This document shows positions 25,324 through 36,730 of a stretch of DNA of 64,000 bases, piece by piece. Both the position numbers and the translations under genes were made by a program. Positions within the stretch are counted from its first letter, which is position 1, and the number at the start of each line of letters is the position of its first letter. The notes beneath the pieces were generated by a model that was given only the letters and a program-made list of their open reading frames with translations, made no database searches and had not been told where the DNA came from. This stretch comes from Lates calcarifer (lineage: Eukaryota > Chordata > Actinopteri > Centropomidae), in the NCBI RefSeq assembly GCF_001640805.2, contig NC_066838.1:13973632-14037631 (forward strand). The letters are read 5' to 3'.

Positions 25324-25340
25324 GTCATAAATTTTATGAC
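25324..25340 (+). promoter_or_regulatory. GTCATAAA-T-TTTATGAC palindrome in hoxc5a intron
   Basis: Perfect 8-base inverted repeat around one T, 141 bases after exon 1. Each arm is a HOX/CDX-type TTTATG site. Its core CATAAATTTTAT recurs exactly in the hoxc4a intron at 37349-37360. Confidence 0.5.
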
Positions 25341-25397
25341 AAAGGCATCCATTGCTCGTAAACCTGCTCTGTTACGGTGAAGAGGTGATCTGCGGGG

Positions 25398-25407
25398 TGA
25401 TTTATGG
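25398..25407 (+). promoter_or_regulatory. PBX-HOX composite site in hoxc5a intron
   Basis: TGATTTATGG fits the PBX-HOX consensus (TGAT + TTAT) of central and posterior Hox proteins, 58 bases after the palindrome. Another exact copy is at 51641-51650. Confidence 0.45.
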
Positions 25408-25773
25408 TTGGATAATTGGATAAGAGAACCAAACTGTGATAAAACTATGAAATAATATTACAAATTCATCTCCAAGTATTAGTTTTCTGCCTTGCTTTGT
25501 TTATAGTCTTAGTTAAACCACATGTTTTTACATTATCAGACTCTCCCACCCTCTGTGTGTGTGTGTGAGAGAGAGAGAGAAGCTTTAGCCTTAAATTGAA
25601 CTCTGGGAAACACCAATGCCCTGACCCAATCATGAACTTTTCACCTCTAAAAGATTTGAATAGGGCTGCTCCTTCTCCATGCCTTGAAACCACTGGTTGA
25701 CTATTTAGAGCTGCAGATGGACAGAGTGAGCACATTTGAGGTGCAAAAAGGAAGAAAGAAAGAAAAGCTACTT

Positions 25774-25779
<6 letters not shown>

Positions 25780-25814
<35 letters not shown>
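25780..25814. repeat. (TG)n microsatellite
   Basis: TG repeat of about 35 bases inside the hoxc5a intron. Confidence 0.97.
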
Positions 25815-25815
<1 letters not shown>

Positions 25816-26422
25816 CTCCATATGCAAACATGCAGGAGCCACACAGCAGGGATGTTAAAAATATTTTAGCCCAATAGCACAGGCCTGTTGCTTTACTTAG
25901 CACGCCTGTGCACGAGCTAGTCTATAAATAGGGAAATATGTCTGGAAAACACCAGTTTCCATTTTCTAATTCTACTTTTGATTTTACACGAGGCCTGTGT
26001 TTACAGGGAGGCCATCACACTATTAGTCATCTCATTTCACATATCACAATCAGATACGGTTTCTTAAGTAATAGTCTTGTGTATTTTTTATGCTTTAGTG
26101 TGAAAGGATGTGGAGAGCCCCTATTTAAACGGAGTAGTATATTTATTGAGGCTAGTTAACCATCCTTATCTGCCTGACATAATTTTTTATAGCACGAATC
26201 CACACTAAGTAATATCAGGTTAAATTAGGTTATATAAAGATATTTGATCTTGTAAATGAGGGTGGAGGAGGACATAAATTCACAGATTTTTGCTTGTAAT
26301 GCTTATTTCTATAGATGACCAGGCTCTTTTTTTTAACGTAATAATATTATTATCATCCCATTCTTATATTTATTTACAAGTCTAATGCTGCTGAAAGCTA
26401 ACTCATTTTAATACCACTTCAG

Positions 26423-26626
26423 AATCGGAGGGTAAGCGGTCCAGGACCAGTTACACCCGCTACCAGACTCTGGAGCTGGAGAAAGAGTTTCACTTCAACC
26501 GGTACCTGAGCCGCCGCAGGCGCATAGAGATCGCCCACACCCTGTGTCTAAACGAGAGGCAGATCAAAATCTGGTTCCAGAACAGGCGAATGAAGTGGAA
26601 GAAGGACTCAAAGATCAAAGTGAAGG

Positions 26627-26631
<5 letters not shown>
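26423..26631 (+). CDS. hoxc5a: hoxc5a exon 2 (homeodomain)
   Basis: Second coding exon, residues 167-235. The homeodomain is at about 170-229: [20 protein letters not shown], then [19 protein letters not shown], helix 3 [17 protein letters not shown]. The NERQ and KKDSK signatures mark group 5. Compared with mammalian HOXC5 it has Ser for Thr in YLSRRRR and HTL for NNL in IEIAHTL, both seen in other Hox proteins. The tail is only six residues (KIKVKE). The TAA stop runs straight into an A29 tract. Acceptor CTTCAG|AATCGG. Confidence 0.95.

Positions 26632-26658
<27 letters not shown>
26630..26658. repeat. A29 run at the hoxc5a stop codon
   Basis: The last two bases of the TAA stop start an unbroken run of 29 A residues, so the 3' UTR begins with poly(A). 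Confidence 0.95.
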
Positions 26659-26660
<2 letters not shown>

Positions 26661-27531
26661 AGAGAAAAGAAAAAGTGCACCAGTGAACGGGGGTGCATGC
26701 AGCACGTTTTCAGCCCCACACTGCACAGTGCTGGAGTGCCTGCCTGACCTCCGGATGAACTGCTAGGAGCAATGACATCATGACACCGCTCTGTGTGCTT
26801 CATCACCAATTATGTGTCACTTGCTGCAGTTTGGGACCTAATGTATTGAATATCACTCACTTTGATCAATCGGTTTACATTTCTAAATTAATTTGCTGCC
26901 CATGCGATGATAACCTCACTTTGCTGCACGAAGGAGACAAGAGGTTGAGGGGAGCAGGGGTCCTTCACGCTGCAAGGCTTTTTTTTTTTTTAGGGGTCTG
27001 CAGCTGCACAATGCTACTAATAATCTATGTTTTTAATTAGGATAAGAGTATAGTGGAGGCTGGATGACAGCATGCATCATTTCCAACTCTATATCATCAA
27101 CGTGTGATAAAACTTTTAAGACCAACGAAGTCAAATGAAGGCAAAATAGTTCTGACTACTTTGGTAGTCATAATGATTATGAGCTGTCTTGTAAGCAACA
27201 GTTAAATACTTTCCCGACCTCTTCTCTCCCCTTTTTTTGAAAAACACATTTACTCTGATATGTTGCAGTGCAGAGTTAGGAAGTGGTTGGATGTGTGATG
27301 TCTGTTGTTAGTGAGTGGATTTTTTTTCTCCTGTGAAGGCACCGTCCATGTTGTCTGTCATATCCTTGTGAATCTAAATCTTTATGTATAATTCAGCGAC
27401 TGTATGTGATGATATTGTGATGTGCAATGAAGCCATTTCTCTCTCTCTCTCTCTCCTTTGTAAACTTTAAGGTGCCTGGTTTACACAAGGCCTAGAATAA
27501 CTGATAGATGGCTCGTTTGTTGAATGTAACC

Positions 27532-27537
27532 AATAAA
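27532..27537 (+). terminator. Candidate hoxc5a poly(A) signal
   Basis: AATAAA 900 bases after the hoxc5a stop, in a CAATAAAGTC context. Confidence 0.5.
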
Positions 27538-27587
27538 GTCTCATCATTAAAAGTGAGAAAATTTCCACTTGTCAACATGCACATTTC

Positions 27588-27645
<58 letters not shown>

Positions 27646-27655
27646 ATTATTATTT
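27588..27655. repeat. (ATT)n microsatellite
   Basis: ATT repeat of about 68 bases, nearly perfect, which makes false poly-Ile ORFs on both strands. Confidence 0.97.
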
Positions 27656-28448
27656 TCTTCCTGATATTAGAGGTTAATGGTAGGATCACACAGCTGGCGT
27701 GTACTTAAATACTTCTGTCCACTGAATTAAACTATTTAAAAACTGTACGATTTTTTAAAAGGCTACATTTTCTTTTGTTTTGTCTTGTTGGTCACGTTTC
27801 CTCGGTCTGACTCGGAATCCACAGAATTTCATTGACTGACAAACGCGCTCTGAAGTTTAAGGCCCCCCCATAAAACTTTATGGCCCCTTTTTTTTCCACC
27901 GCTCCACCACAGGCAGACTCAGTTTCCTGTTTTGTCAGGGAAGGAAGAGACACACACACACGCGCGCGAGAGAGAGAGCCTGTGATAACACTCGCCCACA
28001 ACACAACATGGATGCAAAACTTTGGTTTCCTGTGGCCACAGACTTCCTACGAGGCATCACTGCTGAAGGCCATATGGCCACTTTATGATATCGCCCCTGC
28101 TCTTTAATGCCGGCATCATTACGCTGTAGTTAAAACAACACTATCTGGTGCAGCAGAGAGGACATAAAATCATGCTCGGTTGCTGGGTGTCTCTATTCAG
28201 CAGCAGCTTTAACAGAAGTAGTAGTAGTAGTATGACGCAGAATAGCCCAGGGTTATGAGGTAATTTCTCTCTAGCACTACTTAAAGAAAATAAAAATCAA
28301 CTCACCTCTCAAACTAATAGCTTCCTATTCAACTTCCTTGACGGTTATGAGAACCGGTCAGCGCAGCGTCCACTTTCTCTGCGCTCTGTTAGGCCTAACC
28401 TATACGTGGACAATGTATTGAATCCCTTTTTGTATGTCTTTCTTTTAG

Positions 28449-28725
28449 GGTATTTTAAAGTTTACAAGGTTACATATGCCAATTGCCCCAAGCAGGGCCT
28501 GTGAATGGTGCATAGGAAGCACGTGGTGTCATTTAAGTGGGTTTTATGGCCTGGAAGAGCTGACAAACCTTCGATATATACACATCATATATAATCTTAA
28601 CTGTCCGGAATCGCAGCTGCTGGCTTCCCCTTATCTGAGGAAGAAAGGGCTTTGTGGCAGTGAGGATGCAGTACCTTTCTCCGGACTGTGTAGTCGGGTG
28701 TTGCGGAGGACTGAGAGCTGCTGCA
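28449..28725 (+). ncRNA. Candidate internal leader exon upstream of mir-10b and hoxc4a
   Basis: 277 bases flanked by a good acceptor (pyrimidine-rich TTTCTTTTAG ending at 28448) and a consensus donor (CTGCA|GTAAGT at 28726). It is more GC-rich than its surroundings and holds CACGTG at 28520-28525 and TTTTATGGCC near 28552. An ORF from 28476 stays open through the donor, but its product has no recognisable domain. In vertebrate Hox4 loci a distal promoter upstream of mir-10 makes spliced leaders; this may be the HoxCa version (inference). Confidence 0.4.
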
Positions 28726-30824
28726 GTAAGTTGCTTTTAACTTTGCATGCAGGCCTGCGGACTGTGTTGTTATTTCAGCGTGAAAATATGTTGTTAAAAT
28801 TTATATTAGTGTGGCTTTGGATGCATGGTTGTTAAACTGATTAACCTCAAAATTAACCGTAGTAATTGATAGTGAATATGCATTTAAAGAATATAATTAT
28901 AGAACAGTTATATGTCTAAAATAATCGAGGAAATCTTTATTTTGAGATACTCTATAAGACATTTGCTGCTGCATATTTACTCCTGCCAGAAACGGGATAA
29001 TACGGGGGGGAAAAACGATCATGGTTGTTAAGTTGTCACGAGGTTTTTTTTTTAACGCCTTAATGTTTGTAGCAGATTTTAATCTTGAGAAATACAAATC
29101 AAAACCTGAACGCTTTAGTGCCTCGCAGCAGATCTGTGATGCAGTGGCAGTCAACAGTTAGCTCTGCATCCTGTCATTACAGAGGAAAGAAGTGAGGAAA
29201 ATTTTATAAAGTCAGCCAGAAATATCAAAAATCATCCGGCGTCCAGCATCACCATCCACTCCACCCTCTCTCTCTCTCTCTATCTCTGTCCTAAACACTC
29301 ACATCCTGACTCTCTCTCATGCACACCTTCCTGTATGTAAACAAAAGTAAAACAAGAATTTAAAAAGTCCGATTTTTTTGGTTAAATCTTACAGTTTGGT
29401 TTAAGAGAATGTGTGACTGAAGCAACGTGTTGAAGATAAATCTGACTTATACTCCGTGTAGTACAAAAATCTTGTCTATAGGTTAAAATATTTTGTGCAT
29501 CCATAATGTTAAAAAGCATTAAAATACAAAAGCTCCTGATTATAACGCTTTATCTCATTGTTTCACTGCGACCTGAGGTTAATGTTTGCGCTCACGAGTT
29601 GCTGCTGTTTTAGGGTCATGTCTGGGCCAAGGGACAGGTTTGATTCAAAGTCACTTTGCAGTGTTATTGTGGCATCGTCCAAATTCAGACCCTGTGGTAA
29701 ACACGGTCTGGGGGATCTTTTGTATATTTACAAAAAATACAAATTTCTTCCATACTATAGTTTTTGCTCTGTTTGTTGTATTATTTGTTGGTTTGCCTAT
29801 TTTTGTGCACTGAGTTCATGCACCCACCCCCATGTTTAAAAAAAAAAAACTGTTGTAGAAATAACACAGAAATAACAGATAACACTCTCCTCCCAGTCAA
29901 TGTGTGGAATTGCAAATGGTTAATTTTGACATGAAGTCTTATTTGGGTGAGTTTAGCTCAGCTGACAGGGAGTCACACACTGACTGTGATGCGGTGTCAG
30001 ATCCTAATGTAGGAATTAAATATGACACATAATGAAAAGTTTTTGATGCAACTCTTGCCCTAAAGCTATGGCTTTCCAGGCTTCAGGTTCAGTGTGACAG
30101 ATGCACTTTGGGCTGAACACTAACTGCAGCATTACACCTTCATGTCTGTGTCACTGTGTGTTGCTACGCACTTTTTGTTTTTTGAGCCTGTGAGTATTTT
30201 GTCAGGATTACACTTTGAGTCTGTGCAGGTTTGCTTTCAGGTGTGCAGGATGATCAATGATACACTTCCAATAGGGGGCACTGTGTAACACGGTCCTGTG
30301 TGGGTGACATACACTGTGTGGGCATTGTGGCCAAGCCATGGCATCGATTACTTCTCTTTTCTTCCCAAGATTTTATTATATTTTCCCCTTATTTTTTGAG
30401 CTGTTGCACTGTCTGATTAACTGTTGCCAGCTGGTGGAAAAAATCATCCTCATAAACTTCCAAAAGAAAATAAAACAATCCAAAATGGAGAGATTTGTTT
30501 TTCCTCCAAAAAGAGATATAAAATATTTTTCCTGTCTCCCATAATTTAGACACAGATTTGATGTGTGATTTGACATCTTCACAGAGTCTGCAGAACCCTT
30601 ACTGTGATTGAAATGATTTTATTCTCATGGTTTTTCAGTCAGTGCATTTGAATCAAAGATGCTGTTTAATCCCACTTAAATCAAGACTCTGCAGCTTGAA
30701 ACAATCTGATCTGACTACAGTAAAAGTGAAAGAGTCTAAACATCCGTTTTCACTGCCATGTTCTGTGCTCTTGTATCCCTTTCTTTGACCTGTGGAACTG
30801 ACACTGCCATCATTCAATCCGCAG

Positions 30825-30841
30825 AGGTCATTTCCGGGTGA
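30825..30841 (+). promoter_or_regulatory. DR5-like retinoic acid response element
   Basis: AGGTCA, five bases, GGGTGA. The first half-site is perfect and the second differs by one base from the RGKTCA consensus. Retinoic-acid control of Hox4/5 genes is well known; binding here is unproven. Confidence 0.35.
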
Positions 30842-31708
30842 GCAAAGACTTCCCTTTGTCTGAGCCCAAATAAGAACCATAAAGTGCCATTACATCGTTT
30901 TCCGAACGCAGCCAGAATTTATTTACAATGTGAAGACAAAGTCGTGATTTTTTTATTGACTGTTCGCCATAACTCAGCCGCGCTGAAGTCCAGGGATTTC
31001 TATTCATAGAACATTTGCCCAAGGAAATACCAAAATGCTTGTAAATTTACTTCTTTTTTTTTTTTACTGTCTGAAAATGACCCGTCCTAAATTTCTGTCC
31101 TCGGTCCCAGTTCTGCAGGAGCCCACACATGTCAAAGCTTTTCTAGGGCAGCCTCCCTTCAATTAGGCTAGACAACAGAGGAGATCAGAGGAGAAGGGAC
31201 AGACTGAAGGATCATTAAGATGAAATAATAAGGCAACATATCAAAACCGTTCGTTTGGTGTGTTTGAAGACCAGAGATTAACTGCTGTAAACTTGACAAA
31301 AATAGTCTGGAGTGTAATAGATATAAATGTCATTTCGATTATTATTTATGTCATTTATTGCTCACGTTTTCATTTGATCCGTTTTATTTATCAGTGTTAC
31401 TTTTATGATAGTGTGGCCATTTTTAATGTAGAAAAAACGAATTATATTATACACAACGGATGAATTTATTTGATCGTGATACGCTTTATATAATTGGTTG
31501 TTTCGCAAATACTTTCAATTAATTTACTGGCTAATTCAATGATTTATTATATGTTATTAAACGTAAAAAATATTTTAACAAATTGTAGAGTTTCTCATCT
31601 TTTTCGAGAATTTTAATTTCCCAGTTCACAGTGCAATTTCTAACTTAAAGGAGGATTATTTTGGGGCCATTCTTGATCTAATTTTCGTTTTTCCTCTCTA
31701 TTTTTCAG

Positions 31709-31750
31709 ACACTTCATCGGGTCAAACCGAGTGGCACCATGGATTTCTCA
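31709..31750 (+). ncRNA. Candidate 42-base exon between hoxc5a and hoxc4a
   Basis: A sharp splice signature: pyrimidine tract TTTTTCCTCTCTATTTTTCAG ends at 31708, then 42 bases, then CTCA|GTAAGT at 31751. The block carries an ATG in an excellent context (GCACCATGG) near its end. It lies between the 28449-28725 block and mir-10b, as an internal leader exon of hoxc4a or of pri-mir-10b would. Confidence 0.45.
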
Positions 31751-32440
31751 GTAAGTGTCACCCATCGCCCCACGCCTCACACCCACCTGGCTTTAGTCAG
31801 GAGATATGGCTCTACACACGTGGTGGAGCTTGTTATTTGGCTTTAGGCAAACAGCTGGCTCCACTGACATCAATGATACTGACGCCTCCACTCTTTAGGA
31901 ATTTGTTTAGGGATTCTGGTGTTGATATAAGGACTGTGGTTTAACAATCACAGTGTTTAAGTCTTAATAGTTTTTCCCCACTCAATTTCAAACACAAGAT
32001 GCTCAAACAAAAACCACCCTACAACTTAAGCTCGCGTTACTGTCTGCTTAGGTCTAGCTAACAATCAGAAAAGTTGCACCCTTGTTGCTCAGGTGAACTG
32101 GATTTAACAGCCGCGTGACTCCAATGAACCACAACATTGGTATAATGAACTGCAAACCAACCAATGGTTTCTGTGGGGCATTTGGTATCTAAAACCACCT
32201 CTGCTCCCCCTGGCTGCTGCTGTTTTTTTTTAAAGAGGATATTCATATCCAACTAGTCTCCAGTCTGTCTGCACTTCATTAAAACTTTTTATTTTAACTG
32301 GACCGATCCAGCCCCTATAACGTTATTACACCTGGGGAGAGTATAAACGCATAAAGGCTATTAGGTTAAGGGTTTGATTAAAAGCGCATCGTAACCATTT
32401 TCATCAGGGACGCGGGAATATTGCTGCATCCAGGTCAGGT

Positions 32441-32462
32441 GCTGCTGCTGCTGCTGCTGCTG
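32441..32462. repeat. (GCT)n trinucleotide repeat
   Basis: Seven perfect GCT units, non-coding. Confidence 0.9.
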
Positions 32463-33498
32463 GGCCACCAAATTAAAAACAGCCACGCATATGGACATGG
32501 CAACCACCTCCACATAGTTTTGCGCAGATTTATTTTGTTTACATATGTACATATGTGAACACGCTTGTACCGCTGTTATTTCGCAGGGAAAAATGAGGGG
32601 GACGTGGGGGGTGGGGGGGGGGAACTTACCAATTCCTCAAATGAACAAATGAAACATCAAATTAGTCCGCCTGAGGGCCTCATTTTTTGTACTTCTACAT
32701 TATAACTAGTTATTGAACTAGGTGCACGATCTGAAAGCCATTTGTGGGGAGAAAGAATTCATCGCTGTCTCTCCATCAATAATCCTTGGCAGTGAACTAT
32801 TGGAACCAGTCAAACGCAGAGGGGTGAAACGCGGGTCAGGCTGTCTAACTAATATTAAAATGCGTCCGCCAGAGCGCATGGGGCGAGAGGGAGTATATGT
32901 GGTGTGCGTGCAGCTCTTCCACACTGGTTGGGTGCACAACAAACAGCATATATTCAGATGAGCATACAACAAAGCCACTTGAACATGAGTTAGAATTTCT
33001 AGTACTGTTTTCCTCGTCAGTTCACTGTTTGTTGGCTTAGGGTGCTTTGTTCCTCCATAAAAAAAATCCATGAAACTGATACACATAGTGCACCGGGAGA
33101 AATATGTCGATTGAGATGTTTTCTGACAGTGTTTGAAGTCCCCCCTGTGCATTTCCACTGTAATCAATTGCATTGATTCACAATCTGAGCATGTTTGCTG
33201 TTTTTAATAACCCCCTCGAAACAGGTCACATGTCTGATATAGCATTTTTCATCCGAGGCTTTTCTCATTAGCTTCCAGAGTGGCAGGAAAAAGGTTACCG
33301 AGCGGTCAATATGGTAATAGCGAGCAAGAAGAAATGGCTGGGAACAATAGAAACTTATTTTTCATCTGTGCTGTCACGCCGTCCCTTTGTATCCGCCGTG
33401 TTTGTGGCCGAATATTCATATAAGAGCTGCCTCAAAGGCAGAGAGGTTGAATGTGGAGAAAAGAGGACCCTCTTGTCCTCTGCACACGACATGTTTGT

Positions 33499-33520
33499 TT
33501 GTGTGTGTGTGTGTGTGTGT
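33499..33520. repeat. (GT)n microsatellite
   Basis: Short GT repeat of about 22 bases. Confidence 0.9.
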
Positions 33521-33814
33521 ATGTGTGCGCACGGATATTTTTTAAGGAGAAAAGATGGCAAAGCAGTATTTTCTGTCATTTGGTAAATAAGAGCAGAGGA
33601 GAATTGTGTGTTTGAATAACCCCTGACAAACAGCATCCGCTTTGGCGCACGTTTTTGTGCAGTATTTCTCCTCTATTGCAGCCAACAGTGTTCTGTTATG
33701 ACACCACTCTCAGACGCATGCCAGTCCAGTCACAGGCACGATGACCTGCTTGCACAGAGAGATCACCTTTGCAGTTTCTAACCCCCCCCCCCGCCCCTCA
33801 ATTAAAACACATTA

Positions 33815-33898
33815 GTTGTCTATATGTACCCTGTAGAACCGAATTTGTGTACAGTACAAACAATCGCAAATACGTCTCTACAGGAATACATGGGCAAC
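33815..33898 (+). ncRNA. mir10b: mir-10b microRNA precursor
   Basis: The mature miR-10b sequence is complete at 33827-33849 (starts TACCCTGTAGAACCG, ends TTTGTG). AACCG rather than ATCCG separates it from miR-10a and miR-10c, and TTTGTG from miR-10d. The 3' arm carries TCTACAGG (33877-33884), which pairs with CCTGTAGA of the 5' arm; GTTG (33815-33818) pairs with CAAC (33895-33898) to close the stem. It lies 2.8 kb upstream of hoxc4a, the conserved mir-10 position next to Hox4 genes. Mammalian HOXC has lost it; fish HoxCa keeps it. miR-10 represses Hox mRNAs, especially anterior ones. Confidence 0.95.
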
Positions 33899-36410
33899 TG
33901 AAATACCACGCCAGCCAATGGATTCTTCTGTTTCCAGCTCCTCTGCACGTCTCTCTGGCTTTTTCCTGTTTATTGCATACACAAGCATCAGTGACAAACA
34001 CACACATGTGCAGCCTACACCCAGACGCTAGCAATGCAATAACATTGTCACGAAGTGTATTCATAGTCCAGACAGCCCCGAGATTGAGACGGTAGGCCAC
34101 AGAGAGTAAACCCATGTGTGCAGTCTGCGGCTACTACTGTGTCAGACCCTGTAAAACACGTTAGGAACCAGGGGTCGTTTAAAAGTGACTGATTTACGGC
34201 TTTTATTGCTCTATAAAACGCCTCTAACATCCTCGCAAGAGGTAATAGAAATGTCGTGCGCATCCTGCACAAACAGGACAGCCAGAAATATGCCATTTCA
34301 TGTCGTTTTTTAAACCGTATTATGTAATTATCGCTGTGGAAATAGATACTTCCGTTAACTTGTAAAGTGGGGCTGTTCGCCAGGAGATTGACTTGTGCAC
34401 TGGTTCTGTTCAGGCTCTTTCTTCAAATGGGAAAAGACCTTACTATTATCATCATCATTATTATTATTATTGGATGGATGGATGTTGATCACCTTACAAC
34501 TGAATACATAACTGGAAAAAGAAAAAAAAATATATAATCTGTGTGTTTTTGGGAGGCTGCTGAGCTATTAGGAAGTTAACCTCTCTCTCTTTGACCACAG
34601 CCCTTTGACTCTCAGATAAGACTGAGGAGCCTGCAGCACATGACAAGTTTATACAACCAGGCAGTATCAGTTTACAATATAACAGCATACCTCCAGTAAT
34701 GGGGCTGATGGTCAGTGCCTCAGCCAGGATTAGCACTCAACATTTGGAGGTGGGATTTCCAAATGGCAACTAGACTGAAATATTTTTGAAATGTTTTTGT
34801 TTGTTTGTTTTTTCTTGAATGAGTGGAACTGTGGTTTAAAGCTTAGTTGCCTTAATTTCTGCACATATATATTTTTTGGATTCTTCAGATTCTTCCTCTC
34901 AGCTTTTTCTCTCTTTGAGATTTGGATTGGAGCTGCTATTTAAAGATGCTCCCCTCATCTGTTGGTCACATGCAGCAAAAGTTCCACATACAGAATCACT
35001 TCATTTACTTGTTCTTTGTGTGCTTTTTTTTGGGCTGCAACAAAGCATGCAAACATGTCTTGCAAGCAAAAGATGAGGACTTTTAAATGTTGGAGATGGA
35101 AAGAAAACAATTGGGAGCAGATTTGTTGTTGTTGAAAATCCCTTGACGGTGTTAAGGAATTGAAACATACTTTTCTGTTGCAGTTATTTAGGTTTCTTTA
35201 TTTAAAAGCAAGGCATCTCTGAGCAGGACCACACTGCATGTAGGATGACCTCGTACTACAACTCTCTTGTCTGCAACAACCAAATTTAACTTAACTTCAT
35301 TGTGACACAGCACTAGTCCACTGCAGATGATAATGTTTTACTGCTGTGACACCATGAAGGTGCTGCTCTGCAAAGTTGTCAGATTAGTGACACCACAGTC
35401 GGTACTGGTCTGTGCTGGCTGTGGTTTGCTGTCACACTGGTAGTGTGGTGTCAGTCTGGTTTGTTGGCTGTTCCCCTGGTTGTCTGGTCTGTGACAGCAG
35501 TTGTGGTGTTTGTGTATCTGTGACGTTTTTGTTGTTTTGTTGAGAAAATCACAATGTCATAATGATACTGAACTGTACATGTGGAAAGGGTTTGTTGTGT
35601 AAAAGTTGTATCTTCAGACTGAGAAGTTAATAGTAAAGCTTAAAGGCGTGTGTTACACTCTTGCTTTTATGTACTTTTATTGTTTTGCACTACAAACTAA
35701 GACCACCGTGATTTTTTCTATATTCTTATCTTTTTCTGCTCATTCTGTTTCTCTGTTTATTGCTGTATACAGCACCCTATACCTTTGCCTCCAGCTGTTT
35801 TTATTTTGCTGCTGTGACATTTAAAACAGCTTTAAAAAGTTCAAGTCAGTCAGATTAAGAATCCTTACCTAAACCAGTGTCATTTCTACAGTTATTAATA
35901 ACACACGTATACATCAATAATCAATTAAATGTGAATGTGTATAAAGAACATACTGGAACAACCAGACAAATGCTTCATAAGTGAGTGAAGGCTTTTGTTT
36001 AGGCAGGCTGCCTCTTCCTGTCCACCTTTCTCCAACATTATAAATGATCAGGCCTATTTTCAGAAATCAACCACACCTCCAGAGCATCTCACCACTCCAG
36101 TCCTCTCTGACATTTAGCCACAATAAACCTATTAAATATTAGTGCTGTAATGGTTTTAGGAGTATCATCTCACACAAGTGATGCAGCTCTAATTCTTAAG
36201 TGTATTAATGGACCATAATCTGTTTCACAGCTGAAGTGCTGCTGGTAAAAAAGACTGTTCCTTCATTAATTAGCAGATAACCTTTATATAAGGCGCACGC
36301 TAACAAAATGATTGGTTTGCTATTGTTGTACCTTATCCTTGGCGAATCACCTATTGTCCCTTTGAATAATTGAGACCAGCGGATTTTGCCTGTTTTATTT
36401 TTCCTTGGTC

Positions 36411-36412
36411 AG
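36411..36412 (+). promoter_or_regulatory. Candidate splice acceptor upstream of hoxc4a
   Basis: TGTTTTATTTTTCCTTGGTCAG ends here, a pyrimidine-rich tract followed by CAG, 318 bases before the hoxc4a start. It could receive the distal leader exons at 28.4 and 31.7 kb. Confidence 0.3.
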
Positions 36413-36463
36413 CAACTAGCTACTAGTTTTGTCCCCAAGATCAATTGCCTTGGTAACACAACC

Positions 36464-36537
36464 AGAGAGGGAGAGAGAGGGAGAGAGAGAAGAGGGAGAG
36501 AGAGGAGGAGAGAGAGAGAGAAAGAGAGAGAGAGAGA
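36464..36537. repeat. (GA)n-rich tract in the hoxc4a promoter
   Basis: Imperfect GA/GGA repeat of about 74 bases, 195-265 bases before the hoxc4a start. GAGAG-rich promoter tracts are common at Hox genes. Confidence 0.9.
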
Positions 36538-36613
36538 TTTGTGCCCACAATGGCGACTGTAGGTATGCTAAATACCTCTGGTTCCTTATCCGGGAACTAC
36601 CTCTTACTCTGCT

Positions 36614-36634
36614 ATTGGGCCATTGGGTCACGTG
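36614..36634 (+). promoter_or_regulatory. hoxc4a: ATTGG-N10-CACGTG element of the hoxc4a promoter
   Basis: Two ATTGG boxes (36614-36618 and 36622-36626) precede CACGTG (36629-36634); the first is 10 bases from it. It is about 97 bases before the hoxc4a start. A similar NF-Y/USF pairing is known to drive human HOXB4, so it looks like an old Hox4 promoter feature. Confidence 0.65.
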
Positions 36635-36730
36635 GTAAAAGTAACTTTACAGGGCTGCTCGCAAGTAGGAGGGCTTTATGGAGCAGAAAAACGACAAAGC
36701 TAGAAAAATTATTTTCCACTCCAGAAATTA

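Larger units (their letters stand above)
25184..26422 (+). other. hoxc5a intron
   Basis: Phase-1 intron of 1.24 kb. It holds a 17-base inverted repeat (25324-25340), a PBX-HOX-type site (25398-25407) and a TG repeat (25780-25814). I see nothing resembling mammalian miR-615, which lies in the HOXC5 intron there. Confidence 0.85.
26632..36730. other. hoxc5a 3' UTR and hoxc5a-hoxc4a spacer
   Basis: 10 kb. The first 0.9 kb is the hoxc5a 3' UTR. The spacer then holds an exon-like block (28449-28725), a DR5-like element (30825-30841), a 42-base exon-like block (31709-31750), mir-10b (33815-33898) and the hoxc4a promoter. No other coding gene is supported. A GATG repeat lies near 34470-34485. Confidence 0.6.

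Noticed and set aside
25184..26422. Search for miR-615 in the hoxc5a intron
   Set aside because: No matching sequence; this miRNA is known from mammals.
32718..33173. 151-residue minus-strand ORF near mir-10b
   Set aside because: No domain or conserved motif; antisense to a plain spacer.
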